The notes under the pieces: model-generated
Database searches by the model: none
Seen by the model: only the letters and a program-made list of their open reading frames with translations
What the model was told of the DNA's origin: nothing
Shown here: positions 6,076 through 11,234 of the stretch, piece by piece
Numbering within the stretch: the first letter of the stretch is position 1
How the letters are laid out: each line of letters begins with the position of its first letter
Assembly: GCA_964372855.1 (NCBI GenBank)
Contig: CAYJRY010000040.1
Span: forward strand, 1-12,208
Source of the DNA: JACOXT01 sp964372855
GTDB lineage: Bacteria; Patescibacteriota; Microgenomatia; Levybacterales; UBA12049
DNA: 12,208 bases
Direction of reading: 5' to 3'
Translations under genes and position numbers: made by a program

Positions 6076-7029
6076 TCATGGGATTGCTTCGCTTTGCCCA
6101 GCTGAGCTGGTCTTAGCTCGCAATGAAAGCCCATTGTCTACCCATACTCCCCTTTTATCTATTGCATCTTTTACTAAAGATCTGTATCTTCCAATTGCTT
6201 TTTCACACTCTGATTTTCTCTCTTGCGTTTGGGCATCCTGTAATTGTCTCAACCAATAATTCATTTCTCCTGTTCCTCTGTTAAAAATAAAGTCCAATCG
6301 AAAATATTCTTTAAAATTTGGTATATCTTGATTTTGTGAAAGAACATAGCGAAGATATTCTTCCTGAAGAGATGGACTATCCCATAAAACCGCATACATA
6401 AAACAATAGTCAAGCGCAGGATTATTTGTTAAATTTAAACGCTCCCAATCAATCATTCCCAACTGCCTATTTTCAATTTTTATAATATTAGATCCTTGAA
6501 TATCAGAACCGGCAAGAAAAACTCTTTCTTTTAACAACAAATCTTTTTTATCTTCTAATAACTGTGAAAGCTCGTCGTAGCTTTGAATTCCAAGTATCTC
6601 TTTTAATCCTTTTTCGCGATGCTGAAGATCTTGTAAATATTTTTGATAAACCTTTGCCTCGTCAGACTTCTTCAGATGCAAATTTGGATCTCTTATCCAT
6701 TTATCGCCATGAATCTGAATCATCTTTATAGTGTCTGCAATAGCGCGAAGGTCTGAGGAGGTAAGTAAATCTGAGTCAGCTTTATGGACATTGCCCATAA
6801 GCTTGCCCTCAAAATACTCCTCTAAAAATGATCTTTGGTCGATATGTCTTCCTTTCAAATTAGGAAATCGGACAACATTCTTTAGGTTTTCTGGAAGTTG
6901 ATTTACAATCTCAGGCGCAATATTTTGTAAGAAAAAAGATTCATTATTTGCAGAGTCTCGAGGATCATCACCTATTCTTCTTTTATAAATTTGTTTTTCG
7001 CCCTTATCGTTTTGTACCAGCATTACCAA
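6076..7029 (-). CDS. APH/choline-kinase-like phosphotransferase with disrupted 5' end
   Basis: This frame encodes a protein of the APH-like kinase fold, which phosphorylates small molecules such as sugars, choline or aminoglycosides with ATP. Numbered from the first usable start codon (TTG 7029), it has a strand with the likely ATP lysine (IYKRR, 14-18) and a helix Glu in NNESFFL (28-34). The hinge is RSFLEEYFEG (66-75). The catalytic loop GSDIQGSN (174-181) has HGD changed to GSD but keeps Asp176 and Asn181. The metal motif is MIDWE (192-196). Protein-like sequence continues 57 codons upstream with no ATG, GTG or TTG, back to a TAA; seven codons beyond that is an in-frame ATG with a good -10 box. 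The gene therefore appears interrupted by one nonsense codon. The last 15 or so residues come from a palindromic repeat. Expression from TTG 7029 is possible but would lose the first N-lobe strand. Confidence 0.65.
   Translation of the reverse strand: MVMLVQNDKGEKQIYKRRIGDDPRDSANNESFFLQNIAPEIVNQLPENLKNVVRFPNLKGRHIDQRSFLEEYFEGKLMGNVHKADSDLLTSSDLRAIADTIKMIQIHGDKWIRDPNLHLKKSDEAKVYQKYLQDLQHREKGLKEILGIQSYDELSQLLEDKKDLLLKERVFLAGSDIQGSNIIKIENRQLGMIDWERLNLTNNPALDYCFMYAVLWDSPSLQEEYLRYVLSQNQDIPNFKEYFRLDFIFNRGTGEMNYWLRQLQDAQTQERKSECEKAIGRYRSLVKDAIDKRGVWVDNGLSLRAKTSSAGQSEAIP
6083..6124. repeat. Imperfect palindromic repeat at the kinase 3' end
   Basis: ATTGC at 6083-6087 pairs with GCAAT at 6120-6124, and the core CCAGCT-G-AGCTGG (6098-6110) is a perfect 13-bp palindrome; a GCT/AGC pairing lies between them. 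Read on the minus strand it begins CATTGCGAGC and ends GAAGCAATCCCATGAC. From memory, this resembles a widely dispersed bacterial repeat of the CATTGCGAGCGAAGCGAAGCAATCC type. It supplies the last codons of the kinase. It lacks a T-run, so it is not a typical terminator. Confidence 0.6.
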
Positions 7030-7227
7030 AAACGGTCTATCGCGAATCTCCTCAGATGCTAGTGGCGCAAGATCGCTAAACTCCCGTCCTCCCTGAATAA
7101 TTTCAACTGGAAAAACTCTAAATTCTTTTAAATCTGCAAAAACATCATTTAAAATCTCTGGGCATTCATTTTGGGGCTTATCAAAGGATTCAACTCGATA
7201 AGATTAATCCAAGCTTCCTTCGCTCAT
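7030..7227 (-). pseudogene. Severed 5' coding end of the kinase gene (stop at codon 8)
   Basis: From ATG 7227 the frame reads MSEGSLD, then TAA at 7204-7206, then 57 open codons that run straight into the kinase frame. The stretch after the stop is protein-like, with VFPVEIIQGG and RDRPFLVMLVQNDKG; the latter makes the expected N-lobe beta-hairpin together with IYKRR. An extended -10 box lies 6 nt before ATG 7227, at the spacing seen for other genes here. The simplest reading is a full gene of about 383 codons with one nonsense mutation. Alternatives are a sequencing error or initiation at a rare codon such as ATT. Confidence 0.6.
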
Positions 7228-7233
7228 AACGCA

Positions 7234-7242
7234 ATCATATCA
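7234..7242 (-). promoter_or_regulatory. Extended -10 element before the original kinase start
   Basis: The minus strand reads TGA plus TATGAT (7234-7242), then TGCGTT and ATG 7227. The TGn motif, the -10 hexamer and the 6-nt spacing match the elements before the GalT-family gene and the PimB-like gene. This supports ATG 7227 as the ancestral start. Confidence 0.5.
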
Positions 7243-7260
7243 TTAAAAGGTCTTTAAATG

Positions 7261-7353
7261 TTAAGCCTTAATAAGTGCCTTCTCGTAACCTTCGACCATT
7301 TTTTCAATCGTAAAATTTTTCTCAACGTGTTCCCTGCACGCTTTTCTATCCAT
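7261..7353 (-). pseudogene. C-terminal remnant of a GT4 glycosyltransferase gene
   Basis: A 31-codon frame (ATG 7353 to TAA 7261) encodes the final helix region of the GT4 enzymes in this window: CREHVEKNF, then TIEKMVEGYEKAL. The intact gene at 8958-10022 ends with nearly the same residues, and 47 consecutive bases are identical between them (7280-7326 and 8983-9029). An in-frame TAA lies just upstream of the ATG, and nothing resembling the Rossmann domains or E-x7-E block precedes it, because the antitoxin gene occupies that space. It is a leftover of a deleted or interrupted GT gene, or a partial duplication of the 3' end of 8958-10022. It is not expected to make a functional protein. Confidence 0.8.
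7280..7326. repeat. 47-bp direct repeat, copy 1 (in the GT remnant)
   Basis: It is identical, base for base and in the same orientation, to 8983-9029. The flanks diverge at once on both sides. It encodes most of VEKNFTIEKMVEGYEK. Confidence 0.9.
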
Positions 7354-7408
7354 AATTCGTTAGGTGTCAAGCCATAACAAACCTGATGTGATATTATTCA
7401 TTCAAGAA

Positions 7409-7678
7409 TTAGTTAACCTTTGAAAGGCTATCAAAAAGTAGTTTTTTAATAAGAGTCTGATAAGGCATATCCATCTTGTGAGCCTCAATCTTAAGTCTAT
7501 CTATCATGCTTACTGGCAAACGCAAAGTAATTGGCTTTGTAGTTAGCTTTAGATTGGGAAACATAATTCCTCTTTTGGCTTTTGACCAATCTACATACAA
7601 AGTTGAATCATGAGTTTGCCAAAACTCTCGCTCCTCCCGCTCGGAGTTAAAGTGTGGAATTCTTTTAAGTTTTTTCAT
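7409..7678 (-). CDS. CopG-type (ribbon-helix-helix) antitoxin, BrnT partner
   Basis: This 89-residue protein matches the CopG_antitoxin family that accompanies BrnT toxins. The N-terminal block IPHFNSEREEREFWQTHDS (7-25) and VDWSKAKRGIMFPNLK (29-44) are typical. KPITLRLP (48-55) is the DNA-binding beta strand of the ribbon-helix-helix. RLKIEAHKMDMPYQTLIKKLL (61-81) forms the two helices. It should bind and neutralise the BrnT-like toxin and repress the shared promoter, plausibly at the inverted repeat 7963-7981. It overlaps the 3' end of the toxin gene by 14 bp, the usual toxin-first order. A near-perfect Shine-Dalgarno at 7686-7693, inside the toxin coding sequence, fixes the ATG at 7678. 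Confidence 0.85.
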   Translation of the reverse strand: MKKLKRIPHFNSEREEREFWQTHDSTLYVDWSKAKRGIMFPNLKLTTKPITLRLPVSMIDRLKIEAHKMDMPYQTLIKKLLFDSLSKVN

Positions 7679-7961
7679 TATAACGCCTCCTTTCTTTTCT
7701 ATTTGCTAATCTTGCTGAAATAATCCTTATCTTATGTTTTCGAACAGTAAAAACTATAAATAATATACTTCCCTTTGTAACCTTGCCAATGGCGATTTTT
7801 CTTTCTTCCCATTGTGAATGTTCAACGTCTTCAAGAAATAAAATGTTTTTGTCCAAAAATACTTCTTCTGCTTCATTTGGTGTAATTCCATGTTTTTCAT
7901 AACTTTTATCAATATTTCCCTCATCCCATTCGAATCCACTGATGTCTTTAAGATCAAACAT
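7665..7961 (-). CDS. brnT: BrnT-family ribonuclease toxin
   Basis: This 98-residue protein has the conserved BrnT/DUF497 line-up: GFEWDEGN (9-16), YEKHGI (21-26), NEAEEVFLD (29-37), HSQWEERKIAIGK (48-60), then a beta strand LFIVFTVRKHKIRIISAR (67-84) and a basic C-terminus ERRRY. Known BrnT proteins are RelE-fold ribonucleases that block translation and are held inactive by their antitoxin. The frame is open further upstream, to a TTG at 7997, but those extra codons are the -35 and -10 boxes of the promoter, so ATG 7961 is the start. It lies 7 nt after the -10 box, which predicts a leaderless toxin message. Length and motifs look complete. The pair sits beside a GT gene remnant, which suggests an acquired or rearranged segment. 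Confidence 0.88.
   Translation of the reverse strand: MFDLKDISGFEWDEGNIDKSYEKHGITPNEAEEVFLDKNILFLEDVEHSQWEERKIAIGKVTKGSILFIVFTVRKHKIRIISARLANRKERRRYNEKT
7686..7693 (-). promoter_or_regulatory. Strong Shine-Dalgarno of the antitoxin gene
   Basis: The minus strand reads AAAGGAGG, then CGTTATA, then ATG 7678. It is complementary to the 16S anti-Shine-Dalgarno with ideal spacing. It is the only strong ribosome-binding site I can find before any gene in the window, and it lies inside the toxin reading frame. Confidence 0.88.
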
Positions 7962-7962
7962 T

Positions 7963-7981
7963 GTACATATCATATATGTAC
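7963..7981. promoter_or_regulatory. Candidate autoregulatory operator of the toxin-antitoxin pair
   Basis: GTACATAT, 3 bases, then ATATGTAC form a perfect 8-bp inverted repeat. It covers the whole -10 hexamer (7969-7974) and reaches to within 1 nt of the toxin start codon. A ribbon-helix-helix antitoxin bound here would block RNA polymerase, as in other BrnT-type systems. The operator role is inferred from position and symmetry. Confidence 0.65.
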
Positions 7982-7997
7982 TATATAAGTTTGTCAA
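7969..7997 (-). promoter_or_regulatory. Consensus promoter of the toxin-antitoxin operon
   Basis: The minus strand has TTGACA (7992-7997), a spacer of exactly 17 bp and TATGAT (7969-7974), followed by 7 nt and ATG 7961. It is the strongest promoter in the window. Its -35 box includes the upstream in-frame TTG, which rules that codon out as the toxin start. Confidence 0.82.
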
Positions 7998-8228
7998 TAT
8001 ATAATTCCGATATGGGATCGGTTTAGCTACGACGAAACGGTTATATGATACTCATCAAAGTCCGAGTTTCACTCTTATGATATAAATCATTAGAGAAGTT
8101 AGTATCAATCGCCGATAATAATTCCACTTTAATAATATATATTATTAAAGTATTTTACTCTATGCCATCCCCTAAAAGGTTTTTGAAGGCTATTTGATCT
8201 AGGGAATTTAAGAACTAACTAGAAGGCT
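7998..8228. other. Noncoding spacer upstream of the toxin-antitoxin promoter
   Basis: I see no credible gene or tRNA in these 231 bases. The longest candidate is a 28-codon GTG frame on the minus strand with no support. The spacer holds a 26-bp AT palindrome (8126-8151) and a small CCGAT/ATCGG stem (8008-8022). There is no recognisable insertion-sequence end or terminator with a T-run. Confidence 0.6.
8126..8151. repeat. 26-bp perfect AT-rich palindrome
   Basis: The half-site ACTTTAATAATAT is followed directly by its exact reverse complement, with no spacer. It contains only two G and two C positions. It lies between the PsbP-like gene, which ends at 8229, and the toxin promoter. It could be a protein-binding site, a bidirectional weak terminator or a cruciform-forming site; the sequence does not decide. 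Confidence 0.75.
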
Positions 8229-8936
8229 TTACTCGGTGAATTTGAAGGTTGAGAGGATTTGGTCAAAAATTTTGATATTTCGATCTCGGTTTTTATTAGT
8301 TTCCTTAGTATCTTCTAAACGAATAGTATACCAAAGTCGATCATTAGTGATTACGTACTCAATTATTGGTAAGGGCGGTATTCCTCCAGACAATCTATAA
8401 GATACAGCTTTTTCTCCGGCAATTGTGGTTTCTTTAATTTCTATGTTCGTTGGTCGCTCATTGAGAGAATTTATATAATCATCAATTGTCTTAACGTTTT
8501 TTAATAATTCCTTATGCACTAAAATAACAGCCAAAGTGGAATCTGCAGAATTGGGATTATAAGTCTTTGAAAAACTAACACCCTCCAGACATACATCACA
8601 ACCTCTTGAGACAGGAATCTTCGACAACGGCCACTCGTCAGGATATTTAAAAGAATACTTTGCTTGCGGATCTACATATATCTTCCAATTCTCAGTCTCA
8701 TCGGGAGTTGGGGAAGAGATAGTAGTTGGAACAACAATATTTTGTTGGTTTTGCACGATGGGTTGGGATTTGTTTGTGCCTAATACATAACCTCCTACTC
8801 CGACAAGTAGTAATATAAAACCAGCAATAACGAACATCATTATTTTTGAATTATGAGAAGTATCTAAAGAAGAATGCATTTGATCTGGAGTTTGAGGAAC
8901 TTGTGAATTTTGAGATTGCTGACTTGTATTATCCAT
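8229..8936 (-). CDS. Single-pass membrane protein with PsbP-like outer domain
   Basis: This 235-residue protein starts with a Gln/Ser-rich cytoplasmic tail (1-30). One transmembrane helix (about 32-53, MMFVIAGFILLLVGVGGYVLG) and a Pro/Thr/Ser linker (68-80) follow. The outer domain begins WKIYVDPQAKYSFKYPDEW and ends IFDQILSTFKFT. That start and end are typical of the PsbP/Mog1-like fold widely annotated in Patescibacteria as PsbP-related lipoproteins or membrane proteins of unknown role. A CDVC pair (113-116) could form a disulfide. No lipobox is present; the helix is probably an uncleaved anchor. Its promoter overlaps the end of the GT4 gene upstream (TTGACA at 8967-8972), so it can be expressed on its own. 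The family call rests on pattern; no function is claimed. Confidence 0.7.
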   Translation of the reverse strand: MDNTSQQSQNSQVPQTPDQMHSSLDTSHNSKIMMFVIAGFILLLVGVGGYVLGTNKSQPIVQNQQNIVVPTTISSPTPDETENWKIYVDPQAKYSFKYPDEWPLSKIPVSRGCDVCLEGVSFSKTYNPNSADSTLAVILVHKELLKNVKTIDDYINSLNERPTNIEIKETTIAGEKAVSYRLSGGIPPLPIIEYVITNDRLWYTIRLEDTKETNKNRDRNIKIFDQILSTFKFTE

Positions 8937-8943
8937 TAACTAA

Positions 8944-8972
8944 ATGATTTCACACTTCTACGTTATTGTCAA
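8944..8972 (-). promoter_or_regulatory. Promoter of the PsbP-like gene
   Basis: The minus strand has TTGACA (8967-8972), a 17-bp spacer and a weak -10, AATCAT (8944-8949), then 7 nt and ATG 8936. The -35 box is read in the upstream GT4 gene as the codons for Leu-Thr in its last five residues. The spacing to the ATG again predicts a leaderless message. Confidence 0.5.
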
Positions 8973-10022
8973 ATTCAGCGCTTTCTCGTAACCTTCGACC
9001 ATTTTTTCAATCGTAAAATTTTTCTCAACATGCTCTCGGCAATCAATTCTTTTAATATTTTCAATTTTTTTGACAGCCTCAACCATCTGACTATGATTTT
9101 CTACAATATAACCAGTCAAACTATCAATTACTACCTCAGGAATTGCGCCGTGATTAAAAGCTATAACCGGAGTCCCACAAGCCATTGATTCGATCATGAC
9201 CAAACCAAATGGCTCTTCCCACAAAGTTGGGAAAACAAATGCTTTTGCACGCCTATAAAGCTCGATTACTTTTTCCCTAGTTGTTTCACCAACCCACTGA
9301 ATTTGAGTCCCATCAACGAATGGCAAAATTTCTGTCTTGTAGTAAATTTCATCTTTTATTCTCCCACCAATTATTAGTTTATTATTAGTCTCTTTTGCGA
9401 CTAATATTGCTTCTTTTGGATTTTTATTTTTCCCAATTGATCCTAAATAAAGCAAATAATTTTCATGGGAGTCTGAATAAGTAAATTTTTTTGTATCTAC
9501 TCCGTTGTAAACTGTTGCAATATAGTTAAGATCTGGAAATTCCCGCCTTTGCGCATTTGATATTGAAATCAATTTGGTTTTATATCTTCTGAATAAATCA
9601 GCAAGTTCAGGAAAAATAGGTAAATGCATCACATGATAAAAAGGTTTGTTCAGAAATTGAGCAATTGGCAAAAGTGGAGACTCATCCGGAAGATTATTTA
9701 ATATAACATCATAAACATCTTTTAACTCAATTAGTTTTCCGATAGCTTGAGATAAATTTGTAATTCTCAATCTGATTTTATAGCTTGCTCCATACTTTTC
9801 TGTAAACTCTAATTCTTCTTTCCCTTTTCCCATTAAAGCCTGCTTTTCTCCGACTTCCACGATCTGTACATTTTGTACATTTGATCCTTTTAGTGTGAAA
9901 AGTAAAACTTTATGTCCTTTGTTTGATAGTCCAATTGCTTGATAATACGCGAGTTCCTCAATCGCGGCCTGCCCCGTGGGAGGAATTACTGAGGTTGTTG
10001 AACCAAGAATCGCAATTCGCAT
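8958..10022 (-). CDS. GT4 glycosyltransferase with altered donor-site motif
   Basis: This 354-residue enzyme is a close paralogue of the GT4 genes at 3799-4962 and 4963-6009. The N-domain starts RIAILGSTTSVIPPTG. SISNAQRREFPDLNYIATVYNGVD (153-176) marks the domain junction. The catalytic E-x7-E block is EEPFGLVMIE (Glu270, Glu278), followed by ACGTPVIAFNHGAIPEVV. Two donor-site features differ from its siblings: the GR..KG motif is GSIGKNKN (194-201), with Ser in place of Arg, and the N-terminal GGTE loop is GQAA. It may use another donor, have low activity, or act with a partner. Its ATG lies 5 nt after the stop of the PimB-like gene, so the two are co-transcribed. A TATCAT hexamer 7 nt before the ATG could add an internal start. 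Confidence 0.88.
   Translation of the reverse strand: MRIAILGSTTSVIPPTGQAAIEELAYYQAIGLSNKGHKVLLFTLKGSNVQNVQIVEVGEKQALMGKGKEELEFTEKYGASYKIRLRITNLSQAIGKLIELKDVYDVILNNLPDESPLLPIAQFLNKPFYHVMHLPIFPELADLFRRYKTKLISISNAQRREFPDLNYIATVYNGVDTKKFTYSDSHENYLLYLGSIGKNKNPKEAILVAKETNNKLIIGGRIKDEIYYKTEILPFVDGTQIQWVGETTREKVIELYRRAKAFVFPTLWEEPFGLVMIESMACGTPVIAFNHGAIPEVVIDSLTGYIVENHSQMVEAVKKIENIKRIDCREHVEKNFTIEKMVEGYEKALNLTIT
8983..9029. repeat. 47-bp direct repeat, copy 2 (in the intact GT4 gene)
   Basis: It is identical to 7280-7326 in the same orientation. The two copies enclose about 1.65 kb holding the PsbP-like gene, the palindromic spacer and the toxin-antitoxin pair. Confidence 0.9.
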
Positions 10023-10027
10023 ATACT

Positions 10028-11215
10028 TTATGATAGATAAACATCTCTATATAGCTTATCAAATCTTTGCGCAATTTTTGTCCAAGTAAATCTATTGGCA
10101 ACTACTACTCTGGCTCTTTCTCCCATACGATGCCTTAATTGATCATTGCTAAAAAGCCTATTGACTGCACTTGCTATCTCAGTCGCGTTTCTAGGCCTTA
10201 CAAAAATTCCTGTTACTCCTTCTTTCACAGCCATTGTTACTCCGCCTTTGCGAGTAGTGATAACTGGAGTTTTGGAAGCCATTGACTCGATAATTGTAAG
10301 GCCTAAAGGCTCATCCCATACAGCAGGAGAAACAAATACATCAGCCAAATAATACAAATCAATAAATTCCTCGTACTTATGTATATATGGAAGTATTCTT
10401 ACATTCTTTAATTTCATAAGGTTAATCATACCTTCAAGTCTTTTTCGCTGCGGTCCGTCTCCTGCTATAATCACCTCGCCATTTATGTTTTTGGCAGCTT
10501 TTACTAAATACTCGACGCCTTTTTCGGAAATAAGCCTTCCGGTAAAAAGTGCAACTTTTTTGTTGGATAGGTCTAGTTTTGTTCTAAGACCAATAATATT
10601 TTTTTCAGGAGGAAACAAAGAAAGCCTTATTCCTCCAGGAATTGTTCTAGTTTTTCTAGAAAGTGATGGCCCAAACATCTTCAAAAGCTTAAATCGTGTA
10701 TCTCCTGAAACAACTGTTATTGCATTAGCAGCACGAAGTGCATCTCTTGTCAGCCTAAAATACCTTCTATCTTTTGAGATTGCATGGATGCAGCTTCCAT
10801 GAGAAGTTAATATATATTTTATTCCATAAATTGAGCGCATAAACCTTGCTGCCCACGAATTTACCATTGTATGATGCGCATGGATTATATTTGGCTTGAA
10901 TGTTTCAACTGCAGTAATTGTTCCTCGGATAAAAGCATTGTACAAACTTGCGATTTCACGACTGGATAAATCAGAATATTTTTTTGCTTTCTCAAGTCCG
11001 GGGCGGCCGACAAAAACAGGAATTTGAGGAAGTTTTATATTGAAATGGTGAATGGTAGGATCAATTATATTTTCATCTGGAGCTGCAACTGCCAAGTCAT
11101 ATTTGTATGCTGTTCGAAGACGAAGAGCAAGGTATTTTACATAGGCCCCTGATCCTCCGCCCTTTATTGGGAAATCATAAAGCATCAAAACCCGCGGCTT
11201 TTTGTGATTAGCCAT
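10028..11215 (-). CDS. PimB-like GT4 glycosyltransferase
   Basis: This 395-residue GT4 enzyme is more distant from the other three. The glycine-rich acceptor/donor loop is FPIKGGGSGAYVKYLA (15-30). HAHHTMVNSWAARF (112-125) and ILTSHGS (135-141) fit the N-domain of PimB/WcaL-type enzymes. GRLISEKGVEYLVKA (226-240) and AGDGPQRKRLE (251-261) are canonical donor-domain motifs. The catalytic E-x7-E is DEPLGLTIIE (Glu302, Glu310), followed by SKTPVITTRKGGVTMAV. All motifs are intact. It should transfer a hexose, such as mannose or glucose, to a lipid or glycan acceptor at the inner membrane face; the substrate cannot be told. It starts at ATG 11215, 6 nt after a perfect extended -10 (TGATATAAT), and is co-transcribed with the GT4 gene 5 nt downstream. 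Confidence 0.9.
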   Translation of the reverse strand: MANHKKPRVLMLYDFPIKGGGSGAYVKYLALRLRTAYKYDLAVAAPDENIIDPTIHHFNIKLPQIPVFVGRPGLEKAKKYSDLSSREIASLYNAFIRGTITAVETFKPNIIHAHHTMVNSWAARFMRSIYGIKYILTSHGSCIHAISKDRRYFRLTRDALRAANAITVVSGDTRFKLLKMFGPSLSRKTRTIPGGIRLSLFPPEKNIIGLRTKLDLSNKKVALFTGRLISEKGVEYLVKAAKNINGEVIIAGDGPQRKRLEGMINLMKLKNVRILPYIHKYEEFIDLYYLADVFVSPAVWDEPLGLTIIESMASKTPVITTRKGGVTMAVKEGVTGIFVRPRNATEIASAVNRLFSNDQLRHRMGERARVVVANRFTWTKIAQRFDKLYRDVYLS

Positions 11216-11221
11216 TTAGCA

Positions 11222-11230
11222 ATTATATCA
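11222..11230 (-). promoter_or_regulatory. Consensus extended -10 of the PimB-like gene
   Basis: The minus strand reads TGA plus TATAAT, a perfect extended -10 element, then TGCTAA and ATG 11215. No -35 box is evident. The start point would be at the ATG, so the message is predicted to be leaderless. It begins just after the stop of the upstream gene. Confidence 0.7.
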
Positions 11231-11234
11231 TAAT

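Noticed and set aside
6083..6124. Palindrome considered as an intrinsic terminator of the kinase gene
   Set aside because: It lies before the stop codon, its stem has several internal loops, and no T-run follows on the minus strand.
7204..7206. Stop-codon recoding as an explanation for the in-frame TAA in the kinase gene
   Set aside because: TAA ends several other genes here (both the GT remnant and the toxin), and the recoding known in some CPR lineages concerns TGA, which also works as a normal stop here.
7962..7997. N-terminal extension of the toxin from an in-frame TTG at 7997
   Set aside because: The extra codons are the TTGACA and TATGAT promoter boxes, and BrnT homology begins at the ATG at 7961.
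8008..8022. CCGAT/ATCGG stem considered as a terminator
   Set aside because: The stem is only 5 bp and is followed by just three T residues on the + strand, where no gene ends.
10485..10802. 105-codon open frame on the + strand
   Set aside because: It lies wholly antisense to the PimB-like GT4 gene and mirrors its codon pattern.
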